DNA from: Pelodera strongyloides
Lineage: Eukaryota; Nematoda; Chromadorea; Rhabditida; Rhabditidae
Length of the DNA stretch: 64,000 bases
Direction of reading: 5' to 3'
Assembly: GCA_036852015.1 (NCBI GenBank)
Contig: JAANDG010000086.1
Location: 62,001-126,000, forward strand
Shown: positions 50,310 to 62,567 of the stretch, piece after piece
How the letters are laid out: each line of letters opens with the position of its first letter
Numbering within the stretch: the first letter of the stretch is position 1
Translations under genes and position numbers: made by a program
The notes under the pieces: model-generated
What the model was told of the DNA's origin: nothing
Seen by the model: the letters and a program-made list of their open reading frames with translations, nothing else
The model's database searches: none

Positions 50310-50960
50310 CTTCTTGAATTGCATGGAACAGGGATCTCGGCCTACTTGCCGCACAATCGCTCGAACGATACCCCGCAAGCATTCTGTATATGGCAGCCTC
50401 TGTAGCGTTCACTGGGCGTTCCGCAGTGGAGGTGCCCTGCAGTGGGTGTTCTTTGAACTCTATCGCTCGGCATGTACTCCGCGCCCTTTGTGTACATGTT
50501 GTGTGGTGCTCATGTGAGCGCTCCACAATGGCGTTGCACAGCAAGTGCATGTTCTTTGAACATTATCGCTCGGCCGATACTCCGCTTCCTTGGAGTATAA
50601 TGCAACCTTTTGTGTGGCATTCGTGTGAGCCATCCGCAATGGCGTTGGTGAGTATATGCAGTGAGTGTATGCAGTCTGCGAGTGCGTAGCTCAGGGCTGG
50701 ATTCTCGTAGGTTGCTCAAGGTGAGGATAATCTCACGTTGGAAGGCAATGGAAAATTTTTGTAAAATAAGAGTAAATAAAGCATTAGACGAAAAAGCCTG
50801 CTTTCAAGTTTTCAAAATTGGTCGTTCTTTGAGTTTTGTGCCGTGAGTGTTCTTTGAACCCTTTGTGCCGCAGAAACGCCCGAACGATACACCACACATA
50901 TTCCACATATGCAGCCTTTTTTGGACGTTTGTGAGAGGGGCGCTCGGGAAGTGAGATGGC
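50310..50960. repeat. Degenerate tandem array with about 110-base unit
   Basis: Units share GTGTTCTTTGAACTCTATCG, then CTCGGC.GATACTCCGC and CGCAATGGCGTTG. Three to five diverged copies are visible. It is directly downstream of the 225-base array. The Cys/Ser-rich open frames in it are by-products of the repeat. Confidence 0.6.
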
Positions 50961-51234
50961 TCAGTGCACGGGAACGTGAACTACTGAACCAATCCTACAA
51001 CCTGAGCGTAACGCACATCATCCAAACGTACACTCAAACAAACGCACAAACAAACAAACAAAGCTCCCAACTTTATATAATAAGATAATTTGTACACCCC
51101 TCAGCTTATTTTTGAATTTAAGACAACAGCTGAACATGCTAATTGCATACGCAAAATCGGCGTGCATGAGCGGGGTGGAAAAAGCGGCACCGCCTTCGCC
51201 CTTCAGAACATATCAGGCATACCAAACACTGATG

Positions 51235-51365
51235 AAACGCCGCGCCATTGCCCCACACAAAAAGAGAGTCCGCCACAGGGGCGCGGTGCGCGTCCTCTAG
51301 AATGCGCCACAGGTGCGGGGGGGGGTGCCGCAAACCTGTGGCGGACCCTCTTTTTGTGCGCACGA
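51235..51365. repeat. GC-rich inverted repeat
   Basis: CACACAAAAAGAGAGTCCGC, then CACAGG, and inverse CCTGTGGCGGACCCTCTTTT flank a loop with a G-run. Same style as the GC-rich patches at 3160-3290 and 54830-54990. Confidence 0.65.
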
Positions 51366-51699
51366 TGTTTCAGATTGAAGTGTCCACTGCTGTGTTACCC
51401 GTCTTTATGTTTGGTTCCCACGCAAGAACTATCTTTCCTCTACAAAACGGATTCAATCAATATTTACGTGAGAGAAGTATCTACTAGATCTGCACTTATG
51501 TCGAGGTTTGTATCTATCACGTCAAAAGACGATGACGTAGAAATATGTTTTCTAATATTGTACTGTATTATTGCATTTCGGTTATCTACTCTTCAAAACA
51601 TGTTCACTCAATTGCCCAAACAGAGATTCTGCAGGTAAATAGGTAGTCATACGCCATTCGCCATGGACCTTCGAAGAAAAGAAATTGTTTTCCAGAGTT

Positions 51700-53388
51700 C
51701 CTTTGAATGACTTTATTTTTCAAATGCCATGGTGAATTATTAGTTTATTATTTACACAAAGGACGCTGATAGTATTCTGGTAAGTTTAACTAGCTTGGGA
51801 ACGCAATAATGTACTAAAGATCTATCTCTATCACCAGCTAGTAGTTCTACGCTATATAGGGGGTCCTTTCTTACAATTAGAAGGGAAGGTAGCCCACACT
51901 TTTTAGTTCCCTACGAGTTCCTACAATGGGTTACTATCATAGAGACACATTGTCCTAATAAGTCTATACCAACATACAAAATTTAAGCCTCCACGTCTAT
52001 ACCATTATCCGCTCACAAGGTCGTGGTCACTACAAAGAAATTCAGACCTTAGTTAGAGTTATTTCTTAGTAAACTTAATGGGAACTCTCGCACTCTCTTC
52101 TCTCTTCACTCTAAGGTTCTGTATGTATGCTGGTCACGGATTCTCCGTTTGCAAACTAAGCGAAACTTACATTTTGGTGAGAGTAGAAGGCTCATCACAG
52201 GGACATATACAAATTATAGCAATTAGCAGTTAATAAAATAGCCGGAATAGAAAAAGAAACTAATCAATTGTTGCTTATTTAACCTGCGCGACACGAGAGG
52301 GGCGAAAAATGTGCGGAGCTGTGCAGGCCGGTGTGCGGTGAGTCATCTTTTTCGCCGAACACAACTAGACACTGCTCAAACACAAGAGACCACTTACATT
52401 AGGCCTATAGTGAGAGATTGAAATTCATATGGAAACTTGAAGAGTCTGCAGACAAGCAAAGAGAGGAAGTTAGCACAGAATCCCCTGAGATTCAGGTTCA
52501 GAAGGCTTGAATAGTCAAGTTTTCGGGAGAGAGACTAGGGGTTGAAGGGTAGAGGGAACCTCTTTTTTTCTAAGAGACGCAGGACAAGCAGAGCCCACAG
52601 ATAAGCGAATGAGTCAGCATGAGTGTATATATTGCAGGCGGGAATGGAATGAGAAAGAGAGATAGTGAAAATGGAGAGAGTTAGAGAGAGAGAGAAAGAT
52701 GAAAGAGAAAGAGTTCACTTCATACTTTAGAGGCACCCCTCTCGGTCAAAACTTGTGTCTTTACCCTGATTACTTCTCTCTCTCCCTCCCTCTCTTTCTC
52801 TCTCTGTCTCTCTCTCTCTCTGTGTCTCTCTCCCTCTCTGATACCCCTCTCTATGTTTCTTCCGCGCTCCATATCCCCCATCCTCCCTTTCTCCCTCCCT
52901 CTGATACCAATTAAGCACAGTTAGTCAGATGGACGGTAAAAGGTGATTCTTTATCTCTGCCGACGTCATCATTTGATTGCATCAGTAATTTTCAGCGTGA
53001 CTGGCAACATTTCACCCCAAGAAGGTTTTAACCGGAGGTTCGGTTTATGGTTGGTCTCATGTGGACGGGGGAGGGGGGTCCGGTGGAAACGCCCACTAAA
53101 GTATTTTAAAAATTTCAAATATTTGTTGTATATTCTTCAATGAAAGAGAGAGAGACCGTAGTATACACCATTTTTTTTTAACGAGGCATAGAGCGTTCTG
53201 GATGCCGTAGAACATTGTATCATAACTGGTACAGCTTTACAGAGCCGTGAACTCAGTCTCTGCCTTCGCCTACGCCCCCGCCAAAAGAACGTGCCGTGGC
53301 TCCTCTTTCAAGAATCCAACTTCTTTGCTCACAACTCAACGCCAATATCAGTAGTGGGCAAGTATGTGGTTTGATTAACTTGCGTCAC
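51700..53388. other. Intergenic DNA with GA/CT microsatellites only
   Basis: GA-rich tracts near 52640-52710 and a CT-rich tract at 52771-52900, otherwise AT-rich sequence without a convincing exon. Confidence 0.5.
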
Positions 53389-54772
53389 TCATTTGGTTAC
53401 GCGCATTGTTGTGTGGATGACTGTAATATAATTCAACGCGGCTACACTAGCTCTTTAAAACACCTAGCGGTCTCTTTAGCATTGGACGTGCGTAAGTGTA
53501 ACTCAAAAAATATGTCTCGTTTTTGAAGTGATCATAAGGGTTGCTAGAACATAACTACATCGACTCACAAGTGCTTGCTTGTTGAAGTGCCATGAAGTAG
53601 TCCAAGGCGCCGTTGGGTGCCATCTCCGTCGGTGTGTCTAAATAGCCGTTCACTATTTTTAATTTGAAAGCTTCCTCCTTGACATAATCTGGAGAGATGA
53701 TGACCCTCTGGAGTCCTGTTTCTGCGGTTACCCTATTCTATGTGGACAGGAAATTGTGCTTTGGCCAGAATCAGATTCTGAAGGCAACTAATTATTATTA
53801 TTTCGTGTGATCTACAGATAATATTATGTACAGGATATAATGATGTTAGGGAAAAATTGGCTAGGTGGTTAAGAATGACGCAAGACGTGGCGCTTGACAC
53901 AAGTAAAGCAAAAGGAACTTTGACTACCGTACACCATCAAAAGTAGACCACCTACAAACTGATATAGTGTAAAAAAAATAGTTTGACGACAAATCAAAGA
54001 GAGCTCTTGGGGTATTGAGTCGTTGGTTTTTCAATGCGCTTGAAATTTAGAGAGCAAGTCGAAACGAGAAAAAAAATGTTTTGCGAACAAGCGGGAACAC
54101 AGTTGGGTGAGTCATTATTGACGCACGCCGAGAATTTTTACATGCTCGCCGTGCACGAAATGAGTTACCCGAATGAGGGTTTATTACATTTTATGAGCTG
54201 TTTCGGAACTTTACTTTCATTGTTTATATGAGGGATAGATGTAAATTATGTTTATTTGTGTAAGTGGTTGGGCTAGGAGAATGATGCAGGCTTCTTTGTT
54301 AGCTATGTGTGTGAGAATTCATTATTCCAGAAGCATGATGAGCCTCTTTGATGGAGAATAGTTTTCCTTATGGCCTGTCCATCCTTGCGATTCGCACTTG
54401 CGAAAATGACAAATGCCCGTCCATGTTCAAGCCATTTTACATGGATGTCAAATGCCTACCTAACCCCATGCGCATAATGCACTGAACATGGTCCTGTAGC
54501 GTAAGTACATCTAGTTGAAATAGATCCTTACTAGGTTCAAAATCGCTGCGGGACCATGTCATTTGCATTGACTCGAACATGGACAAGCATTTGACATTTT
54601 CGCATGTGCGAATCGCATACATGGATAGGCCATAACCCCATAACAACTTAAAAATTTTCGATGGTTATATTGCAATTGTGGAATGGGAAGAACTCACCGG
54701 AGAGCATTGTGAATGATGGTCGATACAGGATAACGGATGAACAAATGGGACGTTTCAGGAAAACTTGTCACA
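53389..54772 (-). CDS. Unrecognised gene, partial model (two good exons, possible last exon)
   Basis: Exon 54772-54698 (VTSFPETSHLFIRYPVST, then IIHNALR) follows AGTTTCAG and ends at CG|GTGAGT in phase 2. The next exon, 53732-53569, opens after GAATAG in the matching phase and reads VTAETGLQRVIISPDYVKEE, then AFKLKIVNGYLDTPTEMA and LDYFMALQQAST, ending at GTGAGT in phase 1. A short last exon at 53420-53389 after ATATTACAG would add about ten residues and a stop; this part is weak. If the second exon is not spliced, the frame stops at 53555. The start lies upstream and was not found. Composition looks like a conserved cytosolic protein, but no family was recognised. Confidence 0.5.
54368..54635. 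mobile_element. Inverted-repeat element (family F6, copy 2)
   Basis: Ends TTATGGCCTGTCCATC and GATAGGCCATAA-like inverse; inner GCGATTCGCACTTGCG, then AAAATGACAAATGC and inverse. Related to 44099-44387. It lies in the intron of the unrecognised minus-strand gene. Confidence 0.7.
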
Positions 54773-54829
54773 CTGAAACTGGGACATTTGACAATAACGC
54801 GAAGCTTTGCGCTATTACTGCGCAAAAAA

Positions 54830-54990
54830 AAGAGGTGCGACGGCCACCGCCTCATGAGAGCGGGTGGCGTGCCAGCGAGCCAGGGGTGCGCGAATTACCC
54901 CGCATACAACTGTTGCTCACCTGTGGCACACGGGCAGATGCTCTTTCTGTGGGCGGCACTGCCCCGGTATTTTGGACGTGTTCTGCCTTA
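54830..54990. repeat. GC-rich patch
   Basis: Contains GGTGCGACGGCCACCGCC, CACCTGTGGCACACGGG and TCTTTCTGTGGGCGGCACTG. Resembles the GC-rich inverted repeats at 3160-3290 and 51235-51365. Confidence 0.45.
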
Positions 54991-57812
54991 GCCATGCATG
55001 TGGTGATCTCGTTTAATTGAGTTGCGCAATAAAGCGAAATAAAAGCGTGCAAAGTGGCTTATTGTAAATCAATGACGCACACAAAAAGAAGAATTTACTG
55101 CAATCTTGCAAAGAAGCCGCAAACTAGCTAAATAACTAAATAGCCAGCTGACAAATATTCAAAAGAAGCTTAACCGCTTAGGACACGTGCTATATGGAGA
55201 TGACAAACGATAGCTTATAAAGTCTGTAAGTTGTTTATTTCGATTTAAACTGGCGCATGCTAAATTGGTTTACACTGCTCTACATAAGTGTTGGTATGGT
55301 AAGACTTTGTCACCTTAAAGCTGTATTGCACGTGGTTTGTGTATACTGTACATATAATTGCCACGATCCAATTGTGCTGCATTAAGTGCCCTTCCGACGC
55401 CGATGGGTGAACCATTCATTTGAATGTCAGTGTAGTTGTCTAGGACGCGTTTCACAAACTACGTGCCGTACCGCTCGAAACGGATGTAACATGTTACTTT
55501 CGCAAAGAACTCTGAATTCATAGCAGCCAGATGTTTATGAGCTATAGCTATAGGAGCTGAGAAACGTGGCATTTTTTGGAGTTAAAAATACTGTACTACT
55601 GTGCTTAGTGCTTACCAAAGACAGTCAGTATTTGCTTTACCGTTTACGCTATTTATGCGAAAAAGCTTCAAGGGGCTAAACAATAAAGATCCGAAACCTA
55701 TAGTACCCTAAATTGATGTACTACAGAAATTTGATGTATTATATAAATGTAATGTCGACGTCAAAAAGCTCCGAAACCAAGCTACAGTACCCTAAAGCCT
55801 AAGGTGATGTATTATAGAAACGAGGTGTTGAGATCCCATATCTGGACACTAACTTCTCTTTATGTGAATGGCCCAGTACTACTCAGCTGGGTGAGTCACG
55901 CTTATCTCCTGGGCAACACCTCTCGACTAATTTGAGATCTCGACTCTCTCTTGTCTCCTTGATGCCTTACTTCTCCAACTTCTCTGCCCTCCCCTCATTC
56001 TTCAATATATTAGTTCTCTAATTACTCTGCATGTAGGAACTCTCCATCCATCATTTGATCTTTTACTTCCTCTATATTTCTGCAGCTCAACGGAATCCCA
56101 TGTAATATTCACTCTCTTCGTAGTTTCATTTATCCCGTGAATTTTGCAGTTCAGAGTGTGCGAGCAGCTGAGAGAGGGTGAGAGTAAGAGATATGAGAGA
56201 GAATAGGGAGTGAGGGCGAAAGAGAGAAAGAGAGATAAAGAGAGAGACGGAAGAGAGTAATTATCCGGGCAGAAATCTTAGCCTTCCGAACTCACTGAAG
56301 ATGAGTCAACAGGATTCCCGCGCATTTTTGCCATTTAAATTTAAGCCACCTAGACTTTAAACAATTTGTAAACTGTTAATCCAACATGACAACATCGTCC
56401 TCAAGTAACAATACGATAAATAAGAAATATATAAAGTCTCACATGGCTTATCCTCTAGCTCTGGTCAAGACTGAGCACACCAATAAGATAAGCTTATGAT
56501 ATGTAATAAGAATATAGAAACGTGATGTATATGTAAGTCTATAACTATCTCGAGTAGTACCGTAATATCCTATAAAATGGTCTTATTATTTCTTCTGCTT
56601 GGTTGACAGTTGACAGCTGACACCCGAACTAGCCAACTGAAGGTACTTGGAACTTGGAACCATCAGAATATTTCCATATAATCAGTATATAATTAGGATT
56701 CTGTTCGTCTAACCCCCAGTAAACATTTCTAGGCATTCACATCTCTTTCGACAAAGGATAATTTGTTCAATCTCTACATAACACTACAGTACAGTCCTAT
56801 AATCATGGCACTTAGCTTATTCATTGGGGTAACAATACACCTACGTTCCATATAAGATATCCCAATTCGAAGGATAACTTGGTTTTTCCAAAAATATGCT
56901 AATTGACTCCAGTACTGCCTATTGTGACCCATCGGAGGAGTTGAAAGCCTTGTGTTGTGACTAAACCATGACCAAGCCACCGTAGCCAGGGGTTTAATTC
57001 TAAAAGCGGCTCTACCAAGTACGTATGTGGTTGTACATATATGGGATTAGGAAACGTTACATTTAGTGGGGAAATGTAAGGGAAGGTAGAAGTCATGACA
57101 ATTTCCAGGGTGAGCATACAGTTCACAAGGCACCGTACTTATCGTATACAACTTATACCACTGTAAAACATTTATTGCTCTGTCGGTTAGGTTTTAACTG
57201 TGTAACGCGCAGTGTTTTTATAGTATAGTATATTACATGTATTTCAAATCTACTATTTCTTTCAAATCACATTTCAAAATCTTTTATTCAAACGAGGGAA
57301 AAGACCGGTATTTATTAAACACCATCACACGTTGTTCTATGCGTAAATTCATGAAAAAAAAGAATAGATTTGGTCGAAAGTGAATATTTTAAAGTAAGGA
57401 AAGCTACTTTGATTACTGATTGACAATCGATATTTTCACTTATATACAACAACCACACGGAATAAAGGTCGACGCGAAATAGTAAAAAAAACCTGGTAAA
57501 GCCTAGCTACGCAAATTCAATTGTTTGATTCATTCCGGCATTACTAATTGTAAAAAAATACTAATTATATAGTGAAATTATCACAGTAAGATGGTCGCAA
57601 AGACCTAGACGGCAATTGCTAAATGCGTAGTTGTGAAAAAATGTTAATTATATAAACCGCGTGAAAAATACCCAGTGAAAAATGTAGCGGTTCGAACTGT
57701 TTGATAGCATGCTCGCCTTACAATCGTTTGACTCATTGTAAGTGTGATTCGATACGACCAGTAAGGTACAGTACATAACCCAAGGTTGCTTGGCTAATAA
57801 GAATTACGTAAA
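54991..57812. other. Intergenic DNA without a supported gene
   Basis: AT-rich DNA with a GA tract near 56165-56260. A minus-strand stretch at 56899-57126 (FPNPIYVQPHTYLVEPLLEL onward) is mildly protein-like, but no splice partners were found. It could hold the missing 5' exons of the gene at 53.4-54.8 kb. Confidence 0.4.
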
Positions 57813-60800
57813 TTAGTTGACGAATTCTCCCTTTTTCGCTTCAACCTCGTCTTTCTTGTCTTCAGCCTCGCCAGTCAAAGGAGCCTGAAAATAAATGTGT
57901 TTTTTTTTGTGGCCAGCCCATTTGGTGATTACTTTGTGACCATGTGGTGACCAAGCTTCATCGAAAACCGTCATCAGCTGGTCACTAAATGGTCAATAAC
58001 CAGTCACCAAATGGTTTTTCAGTGAAAACCATTACGGACCAGCATTTTTATGTGGTTTCGGCAATTATTCCGTGTAATTGTGGATGCTTTACAATCAAAT
58101 CAATGAAAATGCTGTCCGATTAATGCACATGATGAAAACTGATGCGTTTGGCCGAATTTTTCCACATATCAATAACACTATTGTCTGACAACGAGGTATT
58201 TTCGAGAGTTTGACTTTAAAATGACTGTTCCATGTAAAAATGTGTACTATATGTAACTCACATCTTCAGCGACGGGCTCCTTGACGGCTTCTTGAACGAC
58301 AGCATCTAAAGTTAAAGACTCATCATTTCGTGCAAATTCAAGTTCATTGGATGACAAATAAGGATATCGATCATCGAATGGTTTGAATGCTTTCAGAAAA
58401 TCCCTGCGGGTACAAACCTATATCTATATAGAACATTTTTACAATCGCAGGATGCTCACCGCACAGATGGACACCGCATTCGAAAAGGATTTGCATAAAA
58501 GCGCAATCGTGCGTGCACCATAAGGGTGCCAATGCTGCGCAAATTGGAAATGCGCGCACCCTTGGCTCACCTCCTAGACATTAAGCCGCAACTCCTTGGG
58601 GGTCCCCTTTTTTTCGCAGGGACTCGCAGTAACCTTACTACCACCTCACCTTCAGCATTTCCCTTATATTCCAGTGGACCAATGCGAGTATCTATTGGAA
58701 AATCTTCTTGCTTGGGTATATTTTGCTCTCGATTATCATGATTATTAGAACATGATTTGCCAGAATGATCCGCGCTATTTCCGTTCCGGTCATTGTTGTT
58801 CCCCCTATATGTTCCTCCAACAATACAATCTTCTGAGTTTTGCAGTTGCACAGCTTTCTCTATAGGGTCCCAAGGTTCATGATTAAACACAGTCTTTCCG
58901 GGGACATCGTTAGAGTTTAGAATATGTTTATTGTCGTTTTCTCCTAGAATATCACTTTCCGAGAGGTGCTCTGGTGGCCTTATGAAATCTTCTTTTTCTT
59001 TAGAATTCTCAACTTCTGTTGAGAGGAGAAGTTTTGCTGCTGGATCATGTTCATGTAAATTCTCAGGAGACTCAAGTACGCCAGCGTCTGGATCGTCATT
59101 ATCAAAGTCCCCATCGTCATTTGTATTCTCGCGTCCAGTTGGGAGATAACCCTCTTTTCTTCGTTTAATTAACACGGGATCGTTTTCAGAAAATTGCTCG
59201 AAATTGTCATGGATTGTGGGATCGCTATCGTTGATTTCCTTCGAGTTTAACGTATATTTCTTATCGGATTCTCCAGAATTTTGCTCGTTTTCATCATTTG
59301 TTTCCACACTTTCCACGACTTCAATGCCAAACGAGCGTTCCAAAGTAAGCGCTTCTTTAGACTTACTTCTCCTCTTTTTGCTCTTCCCAGTGGTAACGGC
59401 GTCATACTCCGGTAATTTAGCGTTATGGGAAGTGCTAGGGATTTGCTTTACTTCCCACGGTGTTTCCTTGGTTTTCTCGAAGAGCTTCGTTGAAGGATCA
59501 TGATCTTCAGTGGTTAATTTGGAATCAACATCTAGGTTTGATTTAGCTCCCTCATTATAATAGCCGTTGAAGTCATTAGAAACTAGCTGTTGAGCACTTA
59601 GTATGTCGGATAAATCTCGCTTCTTGCGCCGCAGAGGTAGCTCATATAGTCTTGAAGTCAACGAGCCTTCGTCACGCAATTGTGATGACAATATATCAGA
59701 GATAACATCTTTGATACTGTTGTCAATAGACGGTGATAAACTCGATGAGGTCGTCATAACTATTATAGGATGCGCTGAAGTTTAAGGTGTAATCACTGAG
59801 GTGTCTGAGAAATCTCAAGAGTCAGGCTCACAGAAAAATGTGCTTGGAAAGTGCTAAATATACGTTGCTTTTTTAGAGCCTGGCCTTTTCAAGCCCCTCC
59901 CTGGACTTGGACCACTTGCCCTGCCTTCTAGTGATAAATAGCGACCGTGTCATGATCTGATAAGATCGAGTGGTAAGACTGTTTGTGAGAATTTAAATTC
60001 TTACCGGAATTGCCAGTCAATGGAGCTTGTTCAATAGTTTGTATGGGTTCGTCCTTCTTTTCCTCATCTCCTGAAGGAGAAACGTACAAATTAGTGTTTA
60101 TTCTGATTCGGCAAATTAGTATTCGGAGTCGGCAAGGGGGGAACTATTGCCCTCAATGACTACCTTGGATGTTCATAAAGATGCAGAAACGTATGCTGGT
60201 AATTTTTCAGAGTGCACAGGTTAAATCGGAAAACAACCTCGGCGCAACGATGCGCATTCTATACCTGCGCAATACTGCTCGAGTTTTCTGTCTAGTACAC
60301 AAAAAGGGAATGCAGGTGTCCATCATACGCTCAAAAACCAGCTGTTATACCGCTTTAAATTATCGTAATCTCTACCTGACCCATCTTCCATTCCTGATCC
60401 TTCTACTCCAGAACCCTCAACTGGTTCAACATCTCTTCTACTTCTGACAATGGCTTCACCATCAATAATGGGCAGGGAAAGGGCGAGCTGCAAGTAATAT
60501 GGTTTGTTTTATAGCCCCTATGTTTGTTGACTACGGTAGCTAGTCCGCGGTTTTGGGCGTAATGGAATAATTCCAAAATACTTCATATTTTTAAGAAAAA
60601 TGTTCAATAGTCACTGATTGCTAATGTTTTAATAAACACAGTGTGTAAAAATATTTTCAGCACATACAAGTAACAGTGTACGATTCGGGAACTCTGTTAT
60701 GGTCATACTTCATTATAAGAGTTGACAGTTCTTTATCACCGAACCGTTGTTAATTTGTCCCCCAAACCAGTCAATTAACAAGGCAGTGTTAACTGAACCG

Positions 60801-61702
60801 TGACCTTTAACAATCATTTCCTCTTAGATTAATAACTACTTTCATCATGTTAACAGTCAAAACAAGCAAATTAGCATGTCAGTCGATTTCAGAGTAGCAC
60901 TGATTTAATATAAAGTGGACGTATATTATTATACTACCGTAGTTATGGTAGAGATGTACATTTCTGTTTTTATTATACACAGCCAGCGAATGCGGCACTA
61001 AGAAAATGTGCATTTTCCTATTCGGCTGAATCATTAACGATTTACCAAGCAAATATCAACATGTTCTCTTCTCCCTAGATTTTTCGATCGCATATGATGT
61101 GCAATGCAGTTTTTCATTCAAGTTTTTTTGTTTCAGCGATCTATTACGGCTTGGTAAGATAACAATCACATTCAACTGGTTTCTATGGTTTACGGGATAA
61201 ATGCTCAAAAAAACGTGCGGTGCTATATCTACAAAAAAGTCTCACTTTGTTCAACCTCTAGCTCTAACGTCAAGACTGAGCAAATCAGGAAAATAAGCGT
61301 ATGATATGTTATAAGAATGTAGAAACGTGATGTATAAGCAAGTCTATAACTCTCTCGAACAGTACAGTAAGAGAAAAAAATGATTGACAAAAGCCGGAAT
61401 CATATCGATTTTTATTACAAGTGCTTGATGAAATTGTTGGAATTATACCATTATACGGCAGATTAGCTTCAAGAATGCGTTCACCCGAAATGTATATTGA
61501 AATGACAAATCCACCTTTTATTATGGTAGGAAGAAACAAAAGGTTTTCATTTGAACTATAATTTTGAACAAATGGCTTTCAATACCTACCTACCATAGAT
61601 ACCAATCTTGCACCAAAGATACGCAAAGGAAATTAGTTTTATAAAAAATGGACAAACCTGAGCAAGGGCGACGAAAAGGACGACAACGGAAATCTTGTGC
61701 AT
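57813..61702 (-). CDS. Secreted acidic protein with EGSG motifs, chondroitin-proteoglycan-like (six exons, 487 aa)
   Basis: Exons: 61702-61658, 60487-60376, 60070-60005, 59774-58650, 58305-58262, 57884-57813. Phases 0,1,1,1,0 agree at all joins. A signal peptide (MHKISVVVLFVALAQ + LALSLPIIDG) spans the first intron. It is followed by RSRRD, a dibasic site, and EPVEGSGVEGSGMEDGSG, repeated Ser-Gly in an acidic context, the typical glycosaminoglycan attachment signal of nematode chondroitin proteoglycans. Exon 4 (375 codons) is low-complexity and acidic, with loose internal repeats (HDPSTKLFEKTKE, HDPAAKLLL). APLTG occurs in both exon 3 and exon 6. Exon 4 is phase 1-1 and divisible by three, so skipping it would give a 112-residue form in frame. 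Extracellular matrix role inferred. Confidence 0.8.
57910..58075. repeat. Dispersed repeat F7 in an intron of the secreted-protein gene
   Basis: CCATTTGGTGATTACTTTG, GGTCACTAAATGG, CCAGTCACCAAATGG and a final GGTTTCGGCAATTAT. Same end as 18373-18562. Confidence 0.6.
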
Positions 61703-61965
61703 TATTGGATTAGAAACTGGTGAAGATTGGTTGAAAGTTCTGAAACAAAATCTACTTTTCCAGCTTTTCACAATGTATGACGGGAGCGAATGCGAACAGA
61801 GTTTTCCGAAATTGAACAACTTATATGACGAATTTGGTTCTCTGGCAATGTTAACATTAATTTGTGGTTTCAGCCGATTTTTTTTTCGCTCTTTATGCTA
61901 AACGAGCCTTATGCTAGCCATGCTAGTTCTAGGTTGTGAATGGGAAAGTAGCAAAGATTGTGAGC

Positions 61966-62140
61966 TTAAAGCGAAATACCGGCCGGTTTTTGAAACGCAT
62001 TTCGTACACCTGCTTTCCTAGGAGCATGTGCAAATGAGCAAAAATTATAATAAAAACTAGACCGCAACTAGACCCCCACTTGCATATATGAATGCAAGTA
62101 CTTGAGATGCGTTTCAAAAACCGGCGGTATTTCGCTTTAA
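61966..62140. mobile_element. TTAA-type element (family F3)
   Basis: TTAAAGCGAAATACCGGCCG ... CCGGCGGTATTTCGCTTTAA with inner GAAACGCAT inverted arms. Its right-hand TTAA is also the left TTAA of the next element. Confidence 0.85.
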
Positions 62141-62567
62141 AGGAAGGCAGTCACTTCAAAATCAACTTTTTTATTCGATTTTTATTAGCTGCAAGAAGAT
62201 TTATAAAACAATATGCAGCCCATAAAAATCCACATAAAATGGAACTCAGGGAGAGAAATCAATGAGAATGAGTTTTGATAAATGACCGACGCCGGTGCAT
62301 ATATGCAATTGCCAGGGGTACTTGGAGAGTGAACAGCCTGCAGTGTTACACCTGGCGCGTGGTTTATCACTGCAGGGTATTTATTATGAAACTCTATACG
62401 GGCAATTATAAACTACGGTATATAAGTAAAAGTCATAAACAGGGATTTCTCTCCCTGAGTTCGTTTTGCCGTACTTTGGCGCTGGAATCGTCGTTTTCTT
62501 CACAGACTTGAACAATTAATGAAAAGCGAATAAAAAATACGAATTTGTAGTGACTGCGATCCTTTAA
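62137..62567. mobile_element. TTAA-type element (family F4, copy 2)
   Basis: Ends TTAAAGGAAGGCAGTCACTT and GTAGTGACTGCGATCCTTTAA. Internally it shares a GGGAGAGAAATC-type inverted pair with the copy at 4206-4626. Confidence 0.8.

Noticed and set aside
50293..50719. Overlapping Cys/Ser-rich frames
   Set aside because: They follow the 110-base tandem repeat and are open in several frames on both strands.
56774..57126. Minus-strand frames including LNPWLRWLGHGLVTTQGF
   Set aside because: Slightly protein-like, but no start, no phase-compatible neighbours and overlapping frames in the same stretch.
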